A DNA stretch of 64,000 bases from Tritrichomonas musculus. Taxonomy: Eukaryota > Parabasalia > Tritrichomonadida > Tritrichomonadidae. Position 1 is the stretch's first letter. Each line of letters opens with the position of its first letter. The translations under genes were made by a program, and so were the position numbers. Shown piece by piece: positions 55,798-64,000 of this stretch. The stretch is from the NCBI GenBank assembly GCA_039105265.1, contig JAPFFF010000010.1:682001-746000 (forward strand), written 5' to 3'. The notes below the pieces were generated by a model. It did no database searches. It was not told where the DNA came from and was given only the letters and a program-made list of their open reading frames with translations.

Positions 55798-56754
55798 TAT
55801 TCAAAACATATTTAGAGATATTTAAATTTTATTATGTATCAATGCTTGTGAATAACCACAATTATTACTCAGAATCTTCTCAATTTTTCCCTTCTCAAAA
55901 ATGTGTAGATTGACTTTAGCGGCAAAAATAATTCAAAATATAAAATTAAAATATCTTATTAAATAACATTTAATATAGGTATTAATATATATTATAATTA
56001 TCATATAAAATATATAATACAAATATGCATATTATACTATATTTAATACTTATTATATCAAATTTATGATACTTTAATTGTTAATTCAAAATTTTCTTTG
56101 AAATATTGTTAATAAAAAAAATAACCTTTTCAAATTAAAATGTATCAATATCTTAATATATTATGAATATGAATACTTTACCGGAAATAAATATAAATAA
56201 AAATAAAAAATAAACAATTAAAAATAGATTTATATTATGAAAAATAAAACATAAAAACAAAACCATTTTATATAAAAAATTTAATATATAAAAAACTATA
56301 TTTCACTTGGAATTCGATATTATATGTTGATAAAAACGCAATCATATACAATTTATTAAAAAGAAACAATTTTTTGGAAATTTCAAATAATTTCCAAAAT
56401 ACGCTTTTTTGAATTCTATTATAATATTTTGATAATCAAGCTTCATTATAACCAAAATATTGCAAAATTTTCTTTTTTTATATTTTCCATTTAAAAGATA
56501 TAATATCCCATTAAAATGAATTTCTTCAAAATTTACTCAAAGTCAGCCTAGTTGATTTTCATGTAATATTCAATAAATATTATCATTTATACTTGAAATA
56601 ATTTATTTTTTGAATCTAATATCTTTATATCATATGTCGATTATTCCCAATTTTTAAAATATTTCTCCCAAAGATTAAAAATGATCTTAAAAAAATACCG
56701 GTAACATAATAATTTATTTTTCTAAATTGCATTAAAATTTATAATTGTTTTTTT
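55455..56754. other. AT-rich region, no gene seen
   Basis: It includes a 30-base A-run (55766-55795). Nothing else recognised. Confidence 0.45.
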
Positions 56755-56913
56755 AAAACCTGGCGTTTTTGAAAAAACGAGTTTTTTAATTTTACCTGGC
56801 AGAAGGTCAAATGTGGCGTTTTTGATTTTTTTAAAAAATATTGATCAAAAACGCCTTTAGAAAAAGTGAAAAATTGAGTAGTTGGAAAAAAATTGAATAG
56901 GCGTTTTTGATTT
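56755..56913 (-). repeat. 159-bp repeat, copy 2 (inverted copy of 45303-45461)
   Basis: Identical to the reverse complement of copy 1 over its whole length, with unrelated flanks on both sides. The hairpin array begins about 60 bp downstream. Confidence 0.93.
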
Positions 56914-56976
56914 ATCCCCCAAATAAAAACTAAAAGAAAAATAATATAAATAAAAAAATATTTAAAACTTTTAGTT

Positions 56977-57292
56977 GCAGGTGGAAGTTTAATTCGCGTA
57001 ATTAGTTCCACCTGCAACTAAGTTGCGATAGCTGCAGGTGGAAGTTTGAAATGGTACATTTAAGTAATTACTTCCACCTTTAGCTATCGCAGCTCAGCCG
57101 CAGGTGGAAACTTGGTTTCCCTATTTCTTTACTTCCACCTGCAGCTGAGAAGCGATAGCCGCAGGTGGAAGGCTAAATTGGTAAATAGTAATTTTCCACC
57201 TGCAGCTGTCGCAGCTCAGCCGCAGGTGGAAACTTGGTTTCCTTATTTCTTTACTTCCACCTGCAGCTGAGAAGCGATAGCCGCAGGTGGAA
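56977..57292. repeat. GC-rich alternating hairpin array
   Basis: Six copies of GCAGGTGGAA (56977, 57034, 57100, 57161, 57222, 57283) alternate with five of TTCCACCTGC or a close variant (57006, about 57073, 57133, 57194, 57255). Each neighbouring pair is a stem with a loop of about 20-30 bp. The junctions carry GCGATAGC and GCAGCTCAGC. From about 57090 on, the array is a tandem repeat with a 122-bp period; the loops read AACTTGGTTTCC...TTTAC and GGCTAAATTGG. The arms contain CACCTG, a classical E-box core, and adjacent CTGCAG sites. Confidence 0.92.
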
Positions 57293-59109
57293 GGCTAAAT
57301 TGCGTAATCTATAATTTGAGATTTTGCATAACGATCAATTATTCAAAAATTCAATATTATTTTTAAAATTACGATCATCTTATGAAAAGTACTTCAAAAT
57401 ATGAGATGAAATTTTTTTTTTATTAGGTAAATTTTGAATGATTAAATGGACAATACTTTGAATGAGATAATTCTATCACTTTTTAAGGGGTACATGACCA
57501 CATAGCTATTTAAAATGAAAACTTTGAACATTTTACAAATTTTAATTTGAGCTTAATATAATATATAGAAATCCAGAGTACTACAAGCTAAATGGTTTTT
57601 TAGATTTTTAATTAATTTATATATATTTAAAATATAGTGCACAAAATATTTAACAATTCATATCTATGATTTGTTTTTTTCTGATAAATTCTTAGATAAA
57701 TTAAAAATAATTTTATAAAAAAAAATCCATTGAAATATTTAACTTTTTCAAAAAATTATTTAATGATTTTAATAAAAAGAAGATTTAAAAATATTTTTCT
57801 ATAAAAAAAGGATCATGTTAGTATATATTTTTTTAATAAATTTTATCTAATTATTTGAATATATTAATTAAAAAAATCAGCGCAATTTTTTCCAAAAAAT
57901 GCATTTATAAAATTCAATGCAAATCGGTTATTATCATAAAGTTGACCATGACAATCATTTTTTGAATACATTTTTATATTATTAAAATAAAACAATTATT
58001 TTTAAAAATAAAAATATTTTATCAAATTAAGAATTAATTTAATTTAATTTATTAAATCTCTTAACTTTTGATTAAATTAATTAATTATTCGACTATTTTT
58101 TTGTCTGAAATATGATTTATAATATTCTTTCCTATATATATGTGAATTTCTTGGCTATTCAATTAGTTAGCCCTCTCTTTCGGATTTAATCTGAGATATA
58201 TGACTTTCATAGTTGAATAAAAATTGCCTATTATTTTATCATAACTTTTCAGTTGAAATTGAATAACATTCATTTTAAAATCAACTTTTTCAGAAAGCAT
58301 TTCTAGCGCTTGTTTTTATTTTTTTGTATTTTGGCATTTTTAGCGTTTGTTGTGTCTTTTACAGGAGATGTGTTTTGATTATATTTTGGGATTCACTTTT
58401 CTCTTGCTTTTTTTAATGTACAATCAATTATTTTTCTTTTCCCTTAACATTATTAAGTTGATTTGCGCGAGAAAACTTTGAAGATTTGTTCGTGAAACTA
58501 AATTTATTTGTAAAATTTTTAGTATAAACTTCTCAAAATATACAATATATGATAAATATCTTTTTCTAAAAAATCTGCGCCAAATTTTTGAAAAAAAGTG
58601 GATTTATAATTTTAAATATGTCATTTAAATATCATATTAAAAAATTGTTCAAATCGTATAGAGAATTATAAAATTATGGACAGTTTTTCAGTATTAATTA
58701 TGAAAAATAATTGAAAATGCAAACTTTTTCAATAGTTTTTTTAATTGCTATATTTATTTTAAAAATATCTCAAAATTTATCAGAAAAAAAATTTTCTTAT
58801 TGATATTTTATATATATTTGTGGTATATATTGTTTGTGTATGATATTCTTTTTAAATAAACGAATGATTTGGTTTTATCTTTTCAATTTTGAATGGTTTA
58901 CATTTATGCTTGTAGTGCTCTAGAAATCCATTTAAAAAAAAGTTTAACTTTTTCTATAAGTTCTAACAAAATTAATTTTTTGAAAGTTCTCCTTTCAAAA
59001 TTAAAAGATTAAAATCAATGAGTTTTCACAAAAATATATGAATAAATATTATCTTTAAAAAAGAGTAAAATAATAAAGAAAATTAAAAGGTGTTTTTTTT
59101 TATTAACAT
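57293..59109. other. AT-rich region, no gene seen
   Basis: No gene is recognised. Around 58880-58930 a sequence resembles 24970-25015 (TTTTGAATGGTTTA...), a weak dispersed repeat. Confidence 0.4.
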
Positions 59110-59119
59110 ATAAATCATT

Positions 59120-60061
59120 ACAGCTCGGAATTACTACTGCAGGCCCATTCAATTTTTTGTCTTCTTATGACTGCGATTTGGGATTTTGCTTAAAATTGTC
59201 AAATTAAAAATTTTTGATGATAAAAATTTTGAAAAATTTTGCTTTCTTTTAAGTTTTGAGAAAATATAACAAATAATTTAAAATGCTAACAAAAGCATTC
59301 AAAATTAATAAAATATAATAAATAAAGTATTCAAAATAATTAAAATAATATAAATAAAATATTCAAAAAATAAAATTCTAAATAGAAAATTTCAGATTAC
59401 AATTTAAAATTAATTAATTTTTTCTGTATAATTATTTTTCGATTCTATTTAATTCTTAGAAACTTAATATACAAATTTTCAATTTGCTTTAAATCAGTAA
59501 AAAAGTATGAATTAATTTAATGATAATGTGAACATTTAAAAAATATTAGAAAGTCATAAATAAAAAAATTTAATATTATATTGAATATTATATTCACCAT
59601 AATATTAATCAATAACCTCTTTTAAGGCAAAAAATAGGTCAATAATAATTGAATTCTTATTACTGTAAACCGCTAACTGCAGTAATAAGGGCGGTTTTTT
59701 CACCTATTTATGGTAAAATTGAATTGAATACCTTATTACTGTAAACCGCTAACCGCAGTAATATGAACTTTTTGGCCTTTTTAAAGTCAAATATATTTGA
59801 CCTTCAGATCGTTTATATTTGTATAAAAATGAATGATAATTAAATGAAACTTTTTGAGAATAGTAAAATTATAAATGAATAAATCCAAGTTTTTTTTATC
59901 ATAATTAAGAGAATGATACGATTTTCAACTAAAGAACACAATTGAAAAAAAATATTAAAATTTTAAATTTTTAAATTTTTAAAAATTTTTGAAAATTTTC
60001 AAATTGCTCTATTATTTGCTTATTACTGTAAAATAACGCAACAGTAATAATTCCGAGCTGT
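59120..60061. mobile_element. Mutator-like non-autonomous element with 10-bp target duplication
   Basis: The left end is ACAGCTCGGAATTACTACTG and the right end (reverse complement) is ACAGCTCGGAATTATTACTG. The 10-bp ATAAATCATT is repeated exactly outside both (59110-59119, 60062-60071). A 9-11 bp duplication is characteristic of Mutator-type transposition. Three hairpins of the form TATTACTG, about 14 nt, CAGTAATA occur inside (about 59660, 59732 and 60020). There is no transposase. Confidence 0.9.
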
Positions 60062-61166
60062 ATAAATCATTTATAATAACAATAAACTTTTTTTTATAAA
60101 ATTGCAAATAAAAGTAATATTGAAAGTAAAAATATTACAAATATGTTATCTTGATCTTCTTCTGTTGAATTTTGATCTTCTTCTGTTTGGATCATTGATC
60201 TTCTTCTATGGTTTACTATGATCATCAGTTAAATTGTGGCGTTTTATAAACTTTTAAAACTATCAGGTACTTCATTTTTTGTCTATGATGTTTTTGAAAT
60301 GCTCTTTTTTTGCTTGGCCAGGGCAGAAAATAGAGAATATCAAATCAAAGATATGAAGTGATTTTTTTTCATCCACCTTTTCGCTCTCAAAAAGTTAAAA
60401 AATATTATATTTTAATCATTTTTGAATAAAAACTCTTTATATATTAGAGATAGGATTTTTTTAATGATAGATTTGATATACTGATATTATTCTGATTTTT
60501 TTAAGCCTATGTTCAAAATGAACTCTTATTATATATAGGATAATATTGATATTCATTGGACGATCATAACCGTAATCGGATAATATCGATAAGCAACCCT
60601 GGTTAAAATTGATGAATAATTGTCTAAGATTATTTTTTTCAAAAACATTCATTTTCGATTACTAATAATAAAAAAAAAAAAAATAGCAAGTATTTTTCAC
60701 AATTTTTTGATAGAACCATTTTTTTTTTTTTTGATAGAACGATCATATCAAAATTCTATTAATTCAAATTTGAATTAAAAGGTTAAATAATAAAACCACG
60801 TTTTCTTAATATGATTTAATTATTTTTTAATTTCATTATGTTTATGATATTTATAATCACATACACTTTATTATTTTATCGTATCTTTTTATCAAATTAG
60901 TTATTCTTCATTTTAATTTGGTTTCAAATTTCAATCTTATTTTTTTTTTTTTTAAATCAATATTTTTATTCGTTTTTATGAGAGTAGTAATGAATCAAAT
61001 GCTTTATGAGAAAAGTTAACTTTTTTATGCTTTTTTATTTTCTATAGAAAATAATCATTTTTTTTCAATACAAAATAATCTGGGAGTATATTAAAAAGTG
61101 GTAACGAGAAAAGAGTTAAAATTTATTTATTGAATTTTTTTTGGTAAAACTTTTTCACAAATTGAA
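60062..61166. other. AT-rich region with a solo hAT end
   Basis: Three copies of TTGATCTTCTTCT lie at about 60150-60210. A right end related to the CAGGGTTG/TATCGAT family is at 60576-60601 with no matching left end found. No gene recognised. Confidence 0.45.
60576..60601 (-). mobile_element. solo right end of the CAGGGTTG/TATCGAT hAT family
   Basis: The reverse complement reads CAGGGTTGCTTATCGATATT followed by ATCCGA, very close to the left end at 43299. It is probably the remnant of a deleted copy. Confidence 0.6.
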
Positions 61167-61697
61167 TTAACAATCTGAAGGGTGATTCAATAGGGATTCT
61201 ATATTATATTTTGAGAAATCTTTTGTTTTTTCTACAACATCATTTGTAAATCCTTTTTTGAGGTGCTTTATATTTTCTTCATTGTAAATACCGTTATTAA
61301 TTAAAATATTCATGTAATTTTTTATCATTCCTGTAGTTCTTCCTGGTAAAAATGCTCTAATTTTGGACCAATGAGGGCCTAATTGTTCATATTTCAGCAT
61401 TAATGTTTTTTCTTCTTCTCTTGTCCATATCGCATTATTTATTTTTGGATCTAATACGTCATTGTAATGATATCTACATTGCTGAGCATTTTTTGTTTTT
61501 ATTTCTGCAGCAATTTGCTTCCAGTATTTGGGTCCATATTTTTTAACATGATTTAATAATTGATCATTTTCTTCTGCAGTCCATTGAACTCTAGAATGTG
61601 AACTCGGATAAAATACAGGAGCCTTTGTCATAAAATTACTTTCATTTAAATCAATGACTAAGTTAAATCTTATACCGTTGAAGCTTTCCAAATTCAT
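61167..61697 (-). CDS. short two-repeat Myb-type DNA-binding protein
   Basis: 176 residues from ATG 61697 (MNLESFNGIRFN); a longer frame to 61718 would need a TTG start. In this numbering the first Myb repeat is at about 39-83 (VQWTAEENDQLLNHVKKYG, YWKQIA, NAQQCRYHYNDVL) with W39, W59 and Y78. The second is at about 91-133 (WTREEEKTLMLKYEQLGPHW, GRTTGMIKNYMNIL) with W91, W110 and Y128. The third aromatic is tyrosine in both repeats. It is smaller than the other two Myb proteins in the window and lacks their Asn-rich flanks. It resembles the compact Myb regulators of Trichomonas. A 27-base A/T run lies just upstream of the start. Confidence 0.9.
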   Translation of the reverse strand: MNLESFNGIRFNLVIDLNESNFMTKAPVFYPSSHSRVQWTAEENDQLLNHVKKYGPKYWKQIAAEIKTKNAQQCRYHYNDVLDPKINNAIWTREEEKTLMLKYEQLGPHWSKIRAFLPGRTTGMIKNYMNILINNGIYNEENIKHLKKGFTNDVVEKTKDFSKYNIESLLNHPSDC

Positions 61698-61743
61698 TTT
61701 TATGAAATGTGAACTCAAAAAAAAAAAAAAAAAAAAAAAAAAA

Positions 61744-62125
61744 CATTCTATTTTGCTTTATAAGTATTCAGCAAAACGTGGACCATATAATATAAAAAGA
61801 GAATATTAAATTTCTCTCGATCAATGAGAGACAGTTTAAAACACCATCGTTGACTGCGTTCACTTCGTTTTTTCAACCTCAACGTCAACAAATAAATAGT
61901 CGTTGAATTTGATCGTCTTTTAAAATGACCCTTTTTACCCGCTATTAATGTTAATTCAACAATTGAATCAATTTCTAACAAAAAAAATATATAATAAATT
62001 ATTAAATTTCATTTAATATTTCAATAATTTTTTCATGTAAATAACTATAATCATCTGTTTTTATTTTTAAAGCCATATAAGAATCTATAGCAATTAAAAG
62101 ATGGTTTTAATCATCATTTTGAATA
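61744..62125. other. intergenic stretch with a short uncertain frame
   Basis: A minus-strand frame at 61748-61981 has somewhat richer composition (KKGHFKRRSNSTTIYLLTLR) but no family is recognisable and no neighbouring support exists. Confidence 0.3.
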
Positions 62126-62244
62126 TTGAATGTTTGGGAAAAAATTGAATGTTTTGGAAAATAATTGAATGCTTGGGAAAAAAATTGAATGCTTGGGAAA
62201 AAAATTGAATGTTTGGGAAAAAATTGAATGTTTGGGAAAAAAAA
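62126..62244. repeat. 20-bp tandem repeat, about six copies
   Basis: Units of TTGAATGCTTGGGAAAAAAA with small changes in the A-run and GTTT/GCTT variants. The unit length varies between 19 and 20 bp. Confidence 0.88.
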
Positions 62245-62316
62245 TTCATCTTTTGTAATATGCATTTGAGTTATCTGATTCAATTTAATTGGACCACTTC
62301 TTCAAAGTTCTTTCGA

Positions 62317-62535
62317 TTATATCATTTCTTTTTTAAATATAATTATAATTACTTGTATGGCATCTTTTGTTAGAATCTTCATTTGCTCATTGAAAGTAAT
62401 TTGTATGGCTTCTTTTTGTCTGTAGTTACATTTACCATCACAATTTGATGCTAAAGCACTATATTTAAAAAGGCAACAATTGTTGTCAATGCAAATGTTT
62501 TCGATGTTAATATGAAACACCTTTGATGTTAGCAT
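62317..62535 (-). CDS. small cysteine-containing hypothetical frame
   Basis: 72 codons from ATG 62535. The central part (ICIDNNCCLFKYSALASNCD) is followed by GKCNYRQKEAIQITFNEQ and looks more protein-like than chance AT-rich translation. It has no known motif. It may be a fragment of a larger lost gene. Confidence 0.25.
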   Translation of the reverse strand: MLTSKVFHINIENICIDNNCCLFKYSALASNCDGKCNYRQKEAIQITFNEQMKILTKDAIQVIIIIFKKEMI

Positions 62536-62589
62536 GTAAAAACTCCTTTATATAAAAGATAAAGTTCTTTTTACACGTGATAACCTTGA

Positions 62590-62830
62590 TTTTCACTGTA
62601 AAAATAATGATAATAAAGATGCATTGCAAATTGTCCAAAAAAATTGTGATAATAAACAAATCAAACAATCATTTATCAAAAGAACAGGACTTAAGCATCT
62701 TGGAGACTACAATTAATGAGAAAAAATTGCGAATTCATCTAAATAGATTTTCTAGGAATTTCTATTATGATGATGACTATTATGATTATCATGAAAATAA
62801 ATCTATTTGGGGGAAATGGGGTAAATAAAT
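62590..62830 (+). pseudogene. possible remnant of an unknown gene
   Basis: One frame carries DALQIVQKNCDNKQIKQSFI and then KRTGLKHLGDYN before a stop near 62716. The adjacent frame continues with TTINEKKLRIHLNRFSRNFY and an acidic Asp/Tyr patch to 62828. The two stretches could be one gene with a frameshift. Family is unknown. Confidence 0.25.
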
Positions 62831-63068
62831 TCAATCAGTGACAAGATGAAAAAATCATATTAAAAATTTTAAATTTATTGATTTTTATTATTGTGAAATT
62901 ATTTATGTTTGTAGATAATCGATTATCAAAAAGATTTGATTTTTGAATTAGTTTATTGGATTTATATTATGCAAAATTGGGAAATCAAATCTTTTTTATA
63001 ATTCAATAAACTTATACAAAAAGTGAATATTAACGTTTTTTTATTTTCTTTATTAGTCTCTTATTTTT

Positions 63069-64000
63069 ATGTTCTATCATCAATCTTTAAGCGAAGCAAT
63101 CGAACAACTAAAAAGCACCAAAGTTTCAAAGAAAAATTCAATGACTTCTTATTCAAATAAATTTATAAATAACTCGAATCAATACAGAAATGATACTCAA
63201 ACAAATAAAGCAAGTAACACTGCGCAAATGATTATATTTCCAACTTCATCTGATAATAAAACATCTTTTAGCAATAATTCTAATTTATCTACTAATATGA
63301 ACAGACCAATTATCCAAGCGAAACCAACTTATTCATCATCTTTGACCAGTCCAAAACTTATCAAGCCCACAACATTATCAACACACTCCGATCAACAAAT
63401 TAAATCTTCATCACATATCCATCCACCAGATTCAGATACTAAGAACGATAACGTCCAAGCATCAAACCCCAGATTTTTTACTCATTCAATTTCACCCCCA
63501 ACCTCCAAACCACCAGTATCTACACAATCAACTTTTAAACGGTCACCTAACCGCCGCACCAAGCCCAACGAACATGTTCAATTTGGCAGCATACTGAACC
63601 GAAAGATAACCAAATCAGACGTTAATTTATATTACAAATTTGGCCTTCGTTTATCCAACCAAATAAGCTCACAAAAACGAGCCTCATATTATCTGAAATT
63701 TGCAGCCGATCATGGCCACGTTGACTCGATGATACGATATGCGACCATTCAATACGACGGTTATCCAGTTGGCAATCCACGACTCTTTCGGATTGAGAAA
63801 AACCGCCAGGAAGCAGCCCGCTACTTCAAGAAGGCGGCGGACATGGGAGACGCCAGAGGGATGCGCCGCTATCGTTCGATGCTGTACGACGGCGACGGCA
63901 TTGAAAAGGACAGGAAGGCTGCTGTCTCAATGTACAAGAGAGAGGCCGATAGGGGAGTCGCCAGCTCCATCTCGCAGTACGCGACGATGCTTTACCTCGG
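63069..64000 (+). CDS. Sel1-repeat protein, 3' end beyond window
   Basis: The frame is open from ATG 63069 to the window end (310 codons). The first 185 residues are Ser/Asn/Pro-rich and disordered in appearance (for example STHSDQQIKSSSHIHPPDSD). From about residue 186 there are Sel1-like repeats: YYLKFAADHGHVDSMIRYAT, EAARYFKKAADMGDARGMRR, YDGDGIEKDRKAAVSMYKRE and ASSISQYATMLYL. Sel1 arrays act as scaffolds. No kinase domain precedes them in this gene. Base composition changes sharply along the gene: the start is AT-rich like the window, while 63781-63840 is 34/60 G+C. The start is chosen as the first ATG after in-frame stops. Confidence 0.88.
   Translation, partial: MFYHQSLSEAIEQLKSTKVSKKNSMTSYSNKFINNSNQYRNDTQTNKASNTAQMIIFPTSSDNKTSFSNNSNLSTNMNRPIIQAKPTYSSSLTSPKLIKPTTLSTHSDQQIKSSSHIHPPDSDTKNDNVQASNPRFFTHSISPPTSKPPVSTQSTFKRSPNRRTKPNEHVQFGSILNRKITKSDVNLYYKFGLRLSNQISSQKRASYYLKFAADHGHVDSMIRYATIQYDGYPVGNPRLFRIEKNRQEAARYFKKAADMGDARGMRRYRSMLYDGDGIEKDRKAAVSMYKREADRGVASSISQYATMLYL

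Noticed and set aside
45303-56913. A single giant inverted-repeat element spanning both 159-bp copies
   Set aside because: No integrase, polymerase or structural gene was seen between the copies and no flanking duplication was found, so it is kept only as one hypothesis.
56977-57292. CRISPR array
   Set aside because: The repeats are palindromic and alternate in orientation with repeated loops, there are no unique spacers or cas genes, and the genome is eukaryotic.

Overview
The window reads as nuclear DNA of a trichomonad (Parabasalia), most likely a Tritrichomonas-type species. The evidence is the gene content: BspA-type leucine-rich-repeat proteins, DUF3447/ankyrin proteins, Sel1-repeat proteins, TKL-type kinases with C-terminal extensions and short two-repeat Myb proteins. 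Intergenic DNA is very AT-rich and full of homopolymers, and DNA transposons are dense. The genus is an inference; no species-specific marker is visible. || Layout. 1-2200 (minus): a TKL kinase broken by a small internal deletion and a truncated Sel1 gene. 2534-6535 (minus): a DUF3447-ankyrin-BspA LRR gene interrupted by three AT-rich spacers at one fixed place in the ankyrin repeat. 7142-7736: relic of a CAMK-like kinase. 7888-8742: an intact basic, low-complexity hypothetical protein. 8976-9049: tRNA-Lys(TTT). 9367-10791: a decayed kinase/coiled-coil gene, followed by a degenerate minisatellite. 11596-13227: a foldback element with 575-bp arms. 16991-18004 and 26999-27931: two intact R2R3-like Myb genes. 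21958-24017 (minus): a second, shorter DUF3447-LRR gene interrupted at the same place as the first. 30070-31190: a truncated kinase followed by three ankyrin units. From about 31 kb to 61 kb the window is mostly a transposon graveyard. 61167-61697 (minus) is a third Myb gene. 63069 to the end is the 5' part of a Sel1-repeat gene whose base composition becomes GC-rich. || Mobile DNA. Elements were delimited by reading terminal inverted repeats (TIRs) and target-site duplications (TSDs) from the sequence. There is a 5.1-kb hAT element with an uninterrupted 679-aa transposase (48027-53131). Four shorter hAT-type elements have exact 8-bp TSDs (20669-21490; 41156-43059 with 41271-42491 nested inside it; 43653-44998). 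A pogo-like element with a frameshifted DDE_1 transposase and TA duplication spans 35748-37972. Three mariner-like elements have TIRs beginning AACT and TA duplications (14962-15325, 31606-32300, 53963-55454). A Mutator-like non-autonomous element has a 10-bp TSD (59120-60061). A comparatively GC-rich element has a 5-bp TSD (38623-38999). There is also an intact DDE_Tnp_4 transposase (33612-34796) and a broken hAT transposase (39198-40920). No retroelement or virus-derived gene was recognised. || How the genes relate. The host genes are members of large trichomonad families (surface or adhesion-type LRR proteins, signalling kinases, Sel1/ankyrin scaffolds, Myb regulators). They do not form an operon or an obvious pathway. 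Several are visibly decaying, which fits a genome expanded by gene duplication and transposons. The most unusual signals are the phase-fixed interruptions in ankyrin genes, a GC-rich hairpin array at 56977-57292, a 159-bp sequence repeated exactly in inverted orientation 11 kb apart, and a GC-rich core inside nested inverted repeats at 25019-25248.
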